From Chara braunii (Eukaryota; Streptophyta; Charophyceae; Charales; Characeae): a stretch of 35,355 nucleotides of DNA. The notes under the pieces are model-generated. The model was not told where the DNA came from and ran no database searches. It worked only from the letters and a program-made list of their open reading frames with translations. Shown here in pieces: positions 1-11,136 of the stretch; positions within the stretch are counted from its first letter, which is position 1; every line of letters begins with the position of its first letter. Made by a program: the position numbers and the translations under genes. The stretch covers positions 219,185-254,539 of the forward strand of contig BFEA01000684.1 in NCBI GenBank assembly GCA_003427395.1. The letters run 5' to 3'.

Positions 1-109
1 CACCGCCATATGCTATGTCTTTTGTGCATGTGGTGAGTAGTGGAGCAGGCCCCACTGGACGTATTCGTAAGAAAACAAAAACAAAAAAACGAGAGAGCCA
101 CGGGCATCT

Positions 110-484
110 TCATCCTAACCCATTTATGAAATCACTACAAAAGTACGATAATTCTGTTTTACTCGCTTGAATCAAAGTCTGTATTTTGTTTTGAGAAGCT
201 TTGCATACCTCATTCAATTGAATGTCTAATTCAGGCAGAATAATTTGACTGAACATTTTGGCATCTCGTTTGATGAAAAATGCTATCAAGTCCAAAAACT
301 TTTGATCTTGAATTCGTGATAACAAGGCGCCGCTTATACACTGAGCTTCGCCCTTCACTAACCATTTTGTGTTTTTCCAATTTCGTACTTTGCGCAATGC
401 TTTATGAGGCCCAGTAGAAGAGGGCAATTCATAGATAGCATCCACAATCATTTCTAACTGCCGACATGCGGACCTGAACGCCAA
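110..484 (-). CDS. Unrecognised ORF, possible mobile-element or gene fragment
   Basis: This 124-codon open frame has ordinary, non-repetitive amino-acid composition with alternating helical-looking segments (ELDIQLNEVCKASQNKIQTL), unlike the low-complexity ORFs elsewhere in the window. It begins at TTG rather than ATG, so if real it is probably an exon or fragment whose start lies further upstream on the minus strand (towards 600). It is more AT-rich than the glycine-rich gene. I do not recognise a family; a hAT-type or other transposon-encoded protein, or a foreign insertion, are possibilities only. Confidence 0.3.
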   Translation of the reverse strand: MAFRSACRQLEMIVDAIYELPSSTGPHKALRKVRNWKNTKWLVKGEAQCISGALLSRIQDQKFLDLIAFFIKRDAKMFSQIILPELDIQLNEVCKASQNKIQTLIQASKTELSYFCSDFINGLG

Positions 485-713
485 TCTTCAGCATATATTG
501 GTGGTCGGCTGGCAGTAGAACATTCAATGTGCGACTTCTGCGAAGCTTCGCGGGGCATGTCGTTATTAGGCGACTACCCCTTCTTGCGAACTGACCCCAC
601 TACTGTGTGGGATTTGCAGAAGGCAGCGGGAAGGACATCTCTCATACCCTGCCTAAAACAAAAGTTGGAATGAGCACTATTTTGTGCCTCACCATTCGAA
701 ACTTTTTGGGGAA

Positions 714-981
714 GGGCCTGCGAAAATTGAAGTTTCAGCAGCCCTTACCCAAAAGAAAAGTTCGGGCCGTGGGCGCGGCCGGTTTGTGAACTTGCGCGGT
801 GAGTTTAACATTTTTGCCGAGTTGGGGGCCCTAAGAACTTAGAAAACCCCTACTTTTTTTTTTTTTTTTTTTTTGGGACCTAATTTTTCAAGTGCGCTGC
901 GCTTCGGTGCGCTGTGCGGTGCGCGGCGCGACGTGCGCAAACCGTGCGCAAACCGGCGCACCGATGTGCGCCGCAACTATG
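714..981 (+). mobile_element. CATAGTTGC/GTGCGC element, single-ended copy
   Basis: This stretch is the reverse complement, with moderate divergence, of 18384-18647. It shares CAGCCCTTACCCAAAAGAAAA, GGTGAGTTTAACAT, CCCCTAC plus poly-T, a GTGCGC-type array, and the end CGCCGCAACTATG. Only one end is present, with no second inverted end upstream, so the copy is truncated or a solo variant. Confidence 0.75.
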
Positions 982-3489
982 CTGCAGAGTGTTTGTGTCA
1001 CATTCTAGGGAGTGTGTGGGTGCACGTCTGGTCTCTTGTCTGTGAACATATGGATGTCAGTTGTTGCCCCATTTACAGGAGATGGGCGTGAGAGAGGTGG
1101 TGTGCATGCCTCTAGTCTAGTTTCTCCTCTAATTTACTCTCTTCTTGAGCGATAAACAAGATCCCAGATGGGCGATGTGTGGTACCTGAACGTCCATGGA
1201 TTCTAATCATCCTTAATGTAGAACTGCCTTGCTTGTCAGTGGGGCGAGTTACCTGTGCGGTGTTGCATATGGTGTTTAAACCGCCAGTACACGGCCCCAG
1301 CCTTGCGGAAAAAGACACTGGTCACCTACAAAAATTCTGGAGGCTCGGCCTACCGGACCACAATGGCTGGCTGCGCCAGCCAAAAAAGGAAAAAAGTGTG
1401 GCACTGGCGGCTCGGAAAAGTTTGGCGCGCAGTAAGGCACCTGCAGGCCCGGGTGTACTGGTGGTTTAAGGCTCACAAACCCACATTGGGTTTCATTCCT
1501 GCATTTCCTTCTGGCGATATGGGCCATGTATCATTTTAGCGACGGTCTGGAAAAGCAAGCTGTCACAGGCCCCTTTCCATTGAACCACTTAGGCCAGGCC
1601 CCACCGGTTCTATGTGGATGCCATGAAAGCAGAAACAATGCTTCGGTCATGTTACAAGCATGAACGTAGCACCACTGCGGCCTGACCCTTGGATGGTTCA
1701 CCGAATGCGGTCAGCCTGTGGAGGTGGATGCGGTCAAGACCGTACTGGCTGCTGGGTACCTCATGGTTGTTACATGAACGTATCGAGAATGTTTCTGGCA
1801 GGGGAGGGTGTTGACGGAACTTTATTTTGGGTTTTCCTGAAGTCATATTCTTTTGAGTCTTGGGTGGGTGATTTGATGGGCTGCATTTATTTTAGTCCTC
1901 GGTATCAGTGAACCCCTAAGGGTTACACTTCGTCGATGTTGGGGTATCGGTAGTCGGGGCTGGGTGCACATGTTGCAACTGGGATTTTGAGGTAACTGAT
2001 TGACAATGTCGTCTGTTGGAGGGGGATTCTGCAGAGCTGTCGAGGGTTCAGCCTCCTGATGAGTCGGTGAGAGTCCGATGAAACAGTGTTACAGCCCCTA
2101 TTTCTGACTAGCAGCTTTTCTGAAGTCAGGCTCACAGCAAGTTGCAAGCGACACGGTGGTTTGATTTATCGCATCCCCTTTAGCTGTCTCCTGACCGCAC
2201 TGTCTCAGGCATGGAAAATCCCTGGCAGTAAGACTGAGAAGTGCCTGTCCTTCGTGGCCTGCTTTGCATGGCTGCGTTTTTCTGTTTCTGGTTTCTTGGT
2301 CTCCCCAGTCCCCTCTTCCACAATTCCATGACCTCTTTGAGCCCAATAACTCTGGTAGCCTCTTTGGGTGTTGCCTTGATTCACTTCCTTTCCAGGTCCC
2401 TCTGCCTGTGGTCATCGATCACAAGGCCATCGTCTCATATCCTTGTGTTTTCTTAGTTCGGGTCACTTTGTGACGCTGGAGCGAAGATGGGGTTACTATA
2501 AGTACGTATGCCTCTTCTCTCTTTCCTGGTATTACCTCCAACCGGCCACATTTTTTGGCTGCCAGACAAGCAGATAGGCAGAGAAATGCTGTCGCTTCAC
2601 ATGGTATGTGACAAGACGGACATATCGATGGTAGGGCACCACATGCTGGGCTCAATCCTATTGGGCAGGGCGATAAACGAGTACAGTAAGACATCGAACA
2701 ATACACAAAATGCATAGACACCCAACAATGGACGGCAAATCCAGACACAGTAAGATGGAGGCCTGGGGCACAAAGTATCGGGACGGAGGCATACACAGAA
2801 GGATCCTCCCTGCTCAATCATATACACAGATGACGTGAGGTGAAGGAGTGAGTAAGAAGCACTGACGACTTGGCAATTCTGATAAATAATCCCCTTCTAC
2901 GGACAAGCCTTCCTATCACCAGGGGGGAATAATCCTCCCCCAAAAATCTACAAGAAGTGAATCTCTCGCCCTCGTTATCTCCCTCAAAGACGTGGAGAGT
3001 AGTAGTACCAGGAGAAGAACTCTTTAACTCTGTCTCCGTCTCTGATGAATCACGTGCAGCTGGTTGCTCCACGAGGAGGCCAGCTATGGCACCGGTAGGT
3101 TAGTTGTTCTCCACCTGTCTAGACCTCCCGTTCCGCTGTTCCAAGTCTGGTGTTCGCACACGGACCAGTCAGCCGCACGGTTCCAAATTCACCAACTGGA
3201 ATGGGTCTGGCTCAACTACCAAATAGCGCTGGGCCAACCCAGCTCCTGTCCAGCCTGCATCCTGGAAAATATGAAAAATATAAAGTCTTTAAAACCCTAG
3301 GTGGCTGAGGTGTGGCCTTGGCAGCCAAAAGCAATGTTCATCCGCCTGATCTGGATTCGCACTTAGGGGAATGTTAGGAGGCAAGGGGTGTGTTGAGAAG
3401 AGGTTGACTTTGCCTTGAAACGGTATTCACCAGTTCGCGGTAGCGAATGCAGATCCCAGGGCTCGATCCCTAGATCCCCGTCTTACCTG

Positions 3490-3640
3490 TGTACAGTATC
3501 AGTGTCAACCCGTAGACTTGAACCTGCGACCTGTAGGAATGCCAGTGGTAGGCAATTTGTCGTAGGTCACAGGGTAGAAGGGAATCGAACTGTAGACCTA
3601 TAGATTAGGAGTCTAGACAGTTCCGAAGTGGTAGCTGTAG
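3490..3640 (-). repeat. Two adjacent tRNA-like T-arm fragments
   Basis: Minus-strand GCAGGTTCAAGTC (near 3515) and ACAGTTCGATTCCC (near 3580). The second is preceded by an anticodon-like arm CTAGACTCCTAATCTAT. No complete cloverleaf forms. Confidence 0.35.
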
Positions 3641-4439
3641 GCTGCTTGAGGAGTGAAGGTCGTAGCTGCTACTTACCTGAAAGGGCAAAGTCGTAGCTGC
3701 TACAGTACCGAAGGGCCAACATAGAGGTTTCTAGAACTGGCCTTTCGGAGTTNGCCTGTGTTCAGCAGAGGCAAGTGGTCAAGTGGTGGTAGTCCACCTA
3801 GCCCAGTCAGCAGTCCCAGGTAGCCCAGTCCGGTCCAGTCAAGCAAGTACCGTCTGGGACTGTGCACATCATGGGCCAAGGGGTAGAGGGCAGACCAACG
3901 CAGCGCAGAAGTATAAATCAAGAGGCTGCGTCCAGCCATTCATTCATTCCTGTGGATGCCATGCGGAAGTGCTGCCTCAGCAGCTTGTGCGAGGAGGTCT
4001 GCAGTGTGCCCGAAGACGAAGTGGGCAGAGAAGTGTAGTGTAGCGACAGGGTAGTGGCAGCTAGCGTTGCCATAGCCATAGCCTAGTGTGTGTGTGTTGT
4101 GTATGAACACTGAGTGTTGCGTGTGGGACATCCAGGGTGATCCAGAGTGCGAACAGTGAGTTGTGTGGGCGCTCAGTCGCCATAGCCAGTTTGAAGAGAA
4201 CTCCTACCTGGTTACGATATCTTTGAGTACTGTGTGGGCGCATGTCGCCAGTTTGCTGTTTCGCTGTTTGCATGCATGATAAGTGTGAAGAAGTCGAGTA
4301 TGATTGCAGCCTGGAGGATGTACTTAGAGAGGGTTGAGGTGCATAGTCCGTGTTGAGGGTACCCATGCATGTGGGTGTCATAAGGGTGGCTATCAGGAAT
4401 ATTCAAACACCGAACGGTAAGGGTGGGGTGGCAAGGGTA

Positions 4440-4830
4440 TTGTTTCTGTTTGCCCTTTTTCTCTGCTCGTCTCTTGCTCGCACTCTCTCCTTGGCTATTT
4501 GTGGCTCTGTATGCCTCTGTTTCTTTCATTTTGGAGGGCTCTGTGTCTCTGCCCTCAGTCCTCTCTCTCTCTCTCTCTGTGTCCTCCCCTCCATCTCTCT
4601 CTTCGTTTTTCCATTCTTTCATCTTGCTGCCTGGCTCGCTCTTTCTTGCTCTTTTCGCCGCTCTGCCATGTCTGCGCCGTTGTCTGTCCTTCTGCTCGCC
4701 TGCATGTATGTTTCTCCCTCTGTCTGTCTGTGCATCTATGTGTGCGCGTGAGTGTGTGTGCTTGTTTCTTGTGTGGGTCTGTGTGGTGTGAGTGTGAGCG
4801 TGTGTGTGCTCGCGTGCGCACAAATTTACA
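4440..4830. repeat. CT-rich then GT-rich low-complexity tract
   Basis: Runs of CTCTCTCTCTCT around 4560-4580 and TCTGTCTGTCTGTG around 4725, passing into GTGTGTG motifs up to 4820. The long reading frames across it, on both strands, come from the repetition. Confidence 0.85.
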
Positions 4831-4908
4831 GCAATCTGTGGCTGACACATACGGTTTCGTCGGGATTTCACCGTCTAATGAGGATACGGAAGTGAGACAG
4901 TCTGGTCT

Positions 4909-5470
4909 GGATGCGTTTGACTAATGGATAAGGGTGCGCTGCCTGGCCCAAAGTTGGTAAGTACGCTTAGTCAAATGCACCGAGACCAGCCGGCAAAAAG
5001 TGGTTGACTTCACTTTTACCCGAACCCTGCAATCCTTGCAGACTGTCAAGTTCACACCTCGAACGATAATGGCAGAAAGTCCGGCAAACCAGTTCATCAT
5101 GGGCACAAGACCCGCGTTACACATCAACTCGGGGAGGGACAACTGCTGGCTTGGTTGCTAGTATGACACGGTCATATCCGGATCAATCTGCGAAACGGAG
5201 TGCTAACAAGATCCTAAGTGTGCTGTGTATTCGCAAAGGACAACTCTTCAAAGAAAGGTTGATTGTCACAGACTGTTTGGTCAGGCTTTCATCTGCTTGT
5301 TAGGAGGCTGAATCACGACAGTGCATCTGATGCTTTCGATTGATGGGTAAGGGATCACCACCTTGCCCAACGCTCACATCACGTTTGAGAAAAGCGGTCG
5401 ACTTTCATGAACCACTGCCCACTGCAATCCTTGAAGACTTTCTAGTTCAAAACCTTGACAATAACACCAG
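4909..5470. repeat. Diverged direct duplication, about 160 bp units
   Basis: 4909-5080 and 5329-5470 share GATG..TTTGA.TGATGG.TAAGGG, CTTGCCCAA, AAAAAG.GGT.GACTT, CACTGCAATCCTTG.AGACT and AAGTTCA. Spacing is 420 bp. No coding reading is supported. Confidence 0.5.
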
Positions 5471-5619
5471 TAAGTTTAGAAAAGTAGTCCATTACAGTCA
5501 TAAAACCCACCCTCTGTGTGTTTGTGCGTGTGTTTGTTCGCACATGCTCGTGTGTGTACGTGGGATGTGTGTGTGTTTTCATATTCGCTACACGTAACTC
5601 CACAAAAAAGCATGACTCT

Positions 5620-5640
5620 GTGTGTGTGTGTGTGTGTGTG
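5620..5640 (+). repeat. (GT)n microsatellite
   Basis: About eleven GT units, followed by GGGTGGGTG. Another GTGTGT-rich patch lies at 5515-5575. Confidence 0.9.
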
Positions 5641-6166
5641 GGTGGGTGCGCGTTTGGGGATGTGGGATCTCTGAATCCATTTGAAGAACCTTAATGGGTG
5701 GTGGGTGGTAAGTGAGTAGTTCATGAACTGAAGATCGTGGTCATGTTCTGTTTGTGGTGGCCTGACCACAGGAGAGCAGCTCTGTACTGCAGTAACCCCT
5801 CCTGCCCGCCAGCAGTTATTCAAAGCTCGCAGGATTGCAGCATGGATGTAGATTCACCATTCACTCTCCAGGTAATCGTGTTTGAGTGACTCGTCCTTTG
5901 ATGAGAATTTTGGTTCTGATCCTGTGCGTTGGGGGCTTGGATCTCGCTTTGGCTAGCCATGTATCAACCTACAAACTGCAAAAGACCCCCGTTCTCCTTT
6001 ATGGGGGTGGGAAAATGTTATAACGGAGTGAGAGGAACTAAAGGAGCAAACAGTGCTTGCGCTGGGATGGGAGGTCGCATCATTGGGCATTTAAAGGGTC
6101 GGGAAGATTGCTTTGCTCTCACAAGGTTTTGACTTTGAGTATGACTATGGAATCTATGGAGACCCG

Positions 6167-6566
6167 AGGGCTTACTCACACTAGGACTTTTTCAACCTGT
6201 ATGTGGACGTAATTGCCGTCAGGTGCATTCAGAGGCGGTTCGTTTGGCAAAATGAATGGAGAAGGGGGTACTATATAGCAGAACTTTCACCGCTTGCAAC
6301 GGGATATGGTTGACGAACTTTCACCGATTGCAACCGAATATGGTCGGTTACTATGCAGAGGAATTTCGGCAAAGTTACTATACAGAGAACTTTCATAGAT
6401 TGCACGTGAATACAGACTGTCTGCAGAATAGCGCAAAGGTGTGCTGAGGGCATACTCACACTAGGACTTTTTGACCCGTATCTGGACGTGATTGCGGTCA
6501 GGTGCATCTACGCTTGGCCGTAAAACTGGTCAGACAGCAAGGAAAGTCCTCATGTGAGTGTTCCCT
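6167..6566. mobile_element. GGGCATACTCACA MITE, compound copy
   Basis: AGGGCTTACTCACACTAGGA at 6167 and AGGGCATACTCACACTAGGA at 6447 are two left ends, each followed by GGACGT.ATTGC.GTCAGGTGCAT. One right end, AAAGTCCTCATGTGAGTGTTC, closes at 6566. 6447-6566 is a complete 120-bp unit. The stretch between holds three imperfect copies of GAACTTTCACCG.TTGCAAC. Confidence 0.65.
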
Positions 6567-7043
6567 GACTGTATTCCATGGATTTTTTTTTTTTTTTTTT
6601 AACTGTATTCTGTGGATTATTCAGCATGGATTCCCTGTTTTTTTGTTTGAAGAAAAAGCCTTCTGGGTCTGCTGTGGGGAGTGATATGAACACCTCCCCC
6701 CAGCAGACCAGACCGGTTGCTCTGATCTAATGGTGGGGAGCGTCACCTGTTGGAAACCGGGTCCAGTGTCCTTTGTATAACCATTGTTTAGGGATCGTTC
6801 ATTCAATTGTTTTCGACTACGAGTCGTGTCCAGCATGGATTCAGGGAGAATGAATACAGATTTTGGTTTTCCGGGGTAAGGGGAATTGGGGGAAGTGGGG
6901 GAACAAGGAAGGGGAGAAGAAAGGAGGAGGTTGAATGTGGGACTGGTTTGTTGATCTGGAATGACAATATACGATTTCGATGTCAGTGTTGGGGTGGGAG
7001 ATGGTAGTGGCTCCTCGATCAAGAATGAAAAAATTAGAGCTAA

Positions 7044-7260
7044 CTAGGGCGCAGTCACAATTTTCAGTTTAAAATACACTTCAGGCATCCCTCGAATACA
7101 ACACATCCCCACCCGACCCTAAAGCTTTTTTTTTTTTTTTTTTTTTAACACGATCCTAAAGCAAGGCCGTATACATACACGATTTTCCTCGCTTTGGCAC
7201 AACAATGGTGAAATCGTGACTGAAGCGCATTTTCAAACTGAAACCGTGGCTGCGCCCTAG
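7044..7260. mobile_element. MITE with CTAGGGCGCAG inverted ends
   Basis: CTAGGGCGCAGTCACAATTT (then TCAGTTTAAAATACACTTCA) at the left is inverted at 7216-7260, ending CCGTGGCTGCGCCCTAG. The arms are about 40 bp and the element 217 bp, with a central poly-T of more than 20. No clear target duplication and no coding capacity. Confidence 0.75.
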
Positions 7261-7414
7261 TTTTCCCATGAAATTAAGGTGTTCTGGTGTCACTGTGAGT
7301 TATCCCCAGCTCTAAAGGAAATGCTACTAAATAAAAGTTTCACCCGGCTGTTGGGGGCCTGAATGAGTCGGTCAGTCAGTCAGCCAGTACTTTTTCCGGC
7401 TCTGGACATCCTCC

Positions 7415-7486
7415 GTGCATGCACGGATTCGAACCGGCACCCTCAGCCTCAAGAGCCGAGTTTCTTAACCACTACAGCATGGGACA
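7415..7486 (-). repeat. tRNA-derived (SINE-like) fragment
   Basis: On the minus strand it reads GCTGTAGTGGTTAAGAAAC, then CTCGGCTCTTGAGGCTGAG, then GGTTCGAATCC, a perfect pol III B box with an A-box-like start. The acceptor stem and T stem do not pair, so it is not a functional tRNA gene. Confidence 0.45.
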
Positions 7487-7998
7487 GTGTACAAAAGTGG
7501 AACCATACTGGGATGAGGGAGCTCAATGCAATCATCAGAACTGTTTACAACGTGACACGAATTGGAGCGAGGATTCCGAAGAAGCTTAGAGTTTCCATCT
7601 GGGTCGTTGGTGTGCGCAAGCAGGTTGATGGTTCAGATTGGCTATCGATCAGAAACATTTAAGATGGGCCATGAATTGCAACCATTGTGCGGGCATGCGA
7701 AATCAATAATAGTCGGTCACCATTTGTGGAGATGTATTGCCGTGCCTGCAATGTAGTGCTGTTAGCCAGCCCTCTTTTTCCTTCCTTTTGTGCTTTTTTT
7801 GCTTCTGCAGGGGCCATACTAACCTTCTTTGTATCGCTCCCATTTTAACGGATGTCCTCTTATCAACTGTATGTTCTATTTTTTTGGCGCCTGCGGGTGT
7901 TTCCGCTGGGCGCCGTTTTGACGCTGTAGGTGGCTGAGGGGTGTGCAACGGGTTGATCGTAGGCATCTACAGTGTTTGGCCATGACATTTGGGTGTCA

Positions 7999-8250
7999 GG
8001 CTTTCTGTACTTGTGGGTGTGTGGTGAGACGAGAGCAATGAGTGAGCTCAGTGCTCTGTTTCCTCGAAGGCTTTCTGTACTTGTGGGCGTGTGGTGAGAT
8101 CGAGTGCATGTCAAAAGTGAGCTCAGTGATCTGTTTCCTCAAAGGCTTTCTGTACTTGTGGGCGTGTGGTGAGATCGAGTGCATGCTCTACAGGCAAAAG
8201 CGAGCTCAGTGATCTGTTTCCTCAAAGTGCGGTGAGACGAGAGCAATGAC
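7999..8250. repeat. Three tandem copies of a 70-83 bp unit
   Basis: Units begin with GGCTTTCTGTACTTGTGGG at 7999, 8069 and 8144, and each ends with TGAGCTCAGTG.TCTGTTTC. The third has an 8-11 bp insertion, and a partial fourth (GGTGAGACGAGAGCAATGA) follows. Confidence 0.85.
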
Positions 8251-8784
8251 AAACACAAATTTGAAAAGGAGAAAAAAGAAAAAAATGGGTGTATCCTGGG
8301 CCACGTGCCGCATGGCCTAGTAACCTGGGTAAAATGGAAGTCCGCAAGAGCTAGCTCTTTCGGTCCGGTTGCACACCTGAGTTCCACTGGGAAGGTGCCA
8401 GGCTCGAGGCCCACTCAGATCACTCTCCCTGCCATTAACAAGATTGATATAGCCAGGACGAGTTGCACGTTTTGCAGCCCGAGCAGGGTCAGGAGCTCAA
8501 CATTCACCTGAGGTGTCTGCCTGGTCTCAGGGGCTTGGCATTCTCCTGAAGGGTTGGCATGGAGTAGAAATCGACGTTCATCAAAAGGTTAGGAGAGACA
8601 AAAAGCCTGAGGCGGCAGTAAATGGTCGGAAGGACACAGTGTTGGCCCATCCGGGAGTGCATGTTATGCGTTCGAGCCGGAACGCTGATGGGGAGCTGTA
8701 GGACGGAAAACTGTCATGCACGGTTCGGAGAGCAGCAACTCTCCTCTGACCCCTACCAATTTTAGGTTTTGCTTCAGGGTTGCA

Positions 8785-8906
8785 CCCCCGGACGGTCGGC
8801 GGCCATTGACTGGTCGGCCGCCGACCGGCTGACCGATTGGCCGGTCGGCCCTACTGGTCGGCTGCAATACGGTTGGCGGTCGGGGTCGGTGGTCGGCAGG
8901 TATGTG
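8785..8906. repeat. GGTCGGCC array
   Basis: Dense repetition of GGTCGG, CCGACCGG and GGCCGGTCGGCC, for example GACTGGTCGGCCGCCGACCG. It has the same style as the GC-palindrome arrays of the mobile elements at 18.4, 24.7 and 31.6 kb, but no inverted ends were recognised here. Confidence 0.5.
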
Positions 8907-9018
8907 GTCTCAAATGGCGGGATTGGACCCGCCGGTGACGAACGGTCGCTGCCCCTTCGTAGAACCTGGCCCTAACTCACAGGGCCGAGGGTTTTCGGCT
9001 GTCAGGGGGGGGGGGGGT

Positions 9019-9199
9019 TAAACAGGGTTTGGACCACTAACCTGGTGATTAGCCAGGGTCACACTCACACTCAGATTAAGCAGGGTTTGAACCACTAACC
9101 TGGAGGCACAAATTGTTTGGTTAGATGAACTTAGATCGCAAGCAAAATGCATCTTGTGCATCCCATGAGAGGCGGTTAACGGTCGAGAGGCGGTTAACG
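9019..9199 (+). repeat. Two short direct duplications
   Basis: AACAGGGTTTGGACCACTAA with CCTGG at 9020 recurs at 9078 as GCAGGGTTTGAACCACTAAC. GAGGCGGTTAACGG occurs at 9170 and 9186. Read on the minus strand, the first pair contains GGTTCAAACCC-like T-arm sequence. Confidence 0.6.
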
Positions 9200-10782
9200 G
9201 AGGCCTATCTTATATGGTTGGGATGTCTGGCATGCATCCATCGAGGCTTCACAGTCATACTTAGACTTCCGTCCCTGCTGTTTGTCTGCATCGGATATTG
9301 AAAATAGAAGTTGAATTAAAATTGGTGCCGGCCAATCGTGGTCAAAGTAAATTTCTCCAGATCGTTGCATTTTTTTTTTGTACATTATAAAAGAGGTATG
9401 TTGACATACATAAACAGGAGAATTTATTTTAAATAAGGGTGCCCTGTTTGTTTGATTGTCTACATTTGTGCAAGGAAGATGAGCGATAGCAAACTTCAGA
9501 AATCAAACAGCATCATACACATGAGACTAGATAGTCGTGACCTCGAACCAATAGCAGAATTGGATCACGAGTTTCACCAAATAACAGCACAGCAAAAGCT
9601 CATAAGTGACAATGCTGGAAAAATCTCGTCATCATCAACGAAGAACCAATGTTGATATCCTATCGGGCGCTCGGCGCCCAGACTACGAATGCCAGATCCT
9701 GTCTAGCCTAGACTACAATGCCGCTGATGACGTCAACAGCTTCCCAAGTACGAGCAGATCTCGGCCAATGCCGCACGCCTCAAGCACCAGGTATGTCTCT
9801 CGTATCACCCATAATCATTCCCCAACTCACAGATGCCACTTGCACCGAAGGACCACTGTGCGCCACATCCAGCATACAGCAGCGCAGCTCGGCTATGGCT
9901 GCCTGCTCCTTCCAGCTCGCCCGTGAGCGCGTGAGCGCTGGCAGCGCTTGCGCACAATGCAGCCAGTGCCCGAATGTCCAATGTGTAGGCAGGCCCTCCC
10001 CTATGTGGAAGTGGTTTGCTGCTGCGTGTGGTAGTGAGGTACTGTCCCCTGGCCCAGAAGCTTCCGGTAGGCCCCACGAGGCTGACCCTCAGTCCGAAGT
10101 AAACAGGCCCAGGGCCTGTGGTGGTTACCAGCACCCAACTGCCCTCAGCCTTTGTTCGGTCCACTTTGTGTATCCGGCCCAGGGCCTGCCTCAGTTACAT
10201 GCAATGAAAGGCAGCCTGGGCCTGGGCACTTCCAACCAACTGGCGCTGCACAACTGCCTGAATTTCCCCAGTTGTGTGGTGACCCCAAAATGGCCTGTAG
10301 GGCCTCGGTCGTGCCTGCCTTCACTTAGGGCGGCCGACTGTGTGAAAAATAGGCCCTGTAAGGCATATCGAGGCCCTGTGCCTCGCATTTGCTCGATTTT
10401 ATCGAATGGTTGCTGTTTGTGTAATGTTAGAATGGCATCGTTTCCTCGATTTCACGACCCTATTCTCTGTTGTGCATTCAGGAGAGTCACCCCAACGTAG
10501 TCTCTGCAATTCAGGGTCGCTGTCGTGTGGTGTGGAGGTCCGTGTCGTGCTCTGCTCTTCGTGAAGGCTTCTTCTGTGTTGAAGTGCACTTCATAATGTG
10601 CTCGTCACTATTGAACGCCGCCCCTTTGCGTAGACTGGGTGTATGGTGACGACGAGATATCTGTGGTTGGTTCTCCAGTTTGCTTTGTCCACTTTGAGCT
10701 GTGGTCAACTGAACCGTCGAAAACTCGAAACCTATGATCATCGATCGCTACTGCTTCTTATGAAGGGGAATTGGAGGCGGCG

Positions 10783-10830
10783 GTAGGATTAGAACTCCTG
10801 ACCTGTTTGATCACGAGTCAAGTTGTGTAT
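10783..10830 (-). repeat. tRNA-like fragment
   Basis: On the minus strand TTGACTCGTGATCAA followed by AGGTCAGGAGTTCTAATCC resembles an anticodon arm and T arm. The 5' half is not recognisable. Confidence 0.3.
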
Positions 10831-11136
10831 AGCACGGACAAGCGAGGAGGGCCACGGACGCAGAGGTTCGGCGCATTGAACTGGTTGAAGATAGCGAGTG
10901 TGCTGGGATGGGAGTGACTGGGCGTTGTCGTCGTTTGAATGATGGAAAGTGTGGATTGCTGCGCGTATAAGGTTGATGGTTTGAAGTTTCAAAAAAAAGG
11001 TTGAGCTTACACGATCTTGACAGTATCATCATGCTTTTTTGAATTGCTTGTCTGTGGTGTTGTGACCCTGGTGGATTTTGCAGTGCAAAGTTGGGTAGGG
11101 GCCTTACTCACATAAACGTTTTGTATAGATTTGCAG

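Larger units (their letters stand above)
1..4400. other. No supported gene except the doubtful ORF at 110-484; decayed repeats
   Basis: Apart from the minus-strand ORF and the 714-981 element I see short, unrelated open frames with no coding character, a poly-T at 855-874, tRNA-like fragments around 3500-3600 and repeated GTAGCTGCTAC motifs at 3660-3705. No exon of the glycine-rich gene was recognised. Confidence 0.6.
5650..11136. other. Upstream intron or intergenic DNA, repeat mosaic
   Basis: It holds the MITEs at 6167-6566 and 7044-7260, the tandem units at 7999-8250, the GGTCGG array and a GGCCC-rich stretch at 9960-10390 in which AGGCCCTG/CAGGGCCT recurs. An open frame at 9718-10500 has no family resemblance. 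Because exon 1 begins with the third base of a codon, a preceding exon must exist; it was not found here, so this is most likely a long intron, possibly with an exon I missed. Confidence 0.55.

Noticed and set aside
4212-4871. 219-codon minus-strand ORF rich in Arg, Lys, Glu and Thr
   Set aside because: It is the complement of CT/GT low-complexity DNA; all frames there are long and repetitive, with no family-like segments.
7415-7486. Functional tRNA gene
   Set aside because: B box is perfect but acceptor and T stems do not pair and the anticodon loop is abnormal.
7999-8250. Possible CRISPR-like array
   Set aside because: The units are contiguous tandem duplications without unique spacers, in eukaryotic DNA.
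9741-9791. Possible exon LPKYEQISANAARLKHQ with a gtatgt donor on the plus strand
   Set aside because: The peptide looks protein-like and has plausible splice signals, but I cannot assign it to a family or connect it in phase with exon 1 or any other exon.
9718-10500. 260-codon plus-strand ORF
   Set aside because: The composition follows the GGCCC-rich repeats of the stretch. No domain or exon border matches the main gene, and a similar open frame exists on the opposite strand.
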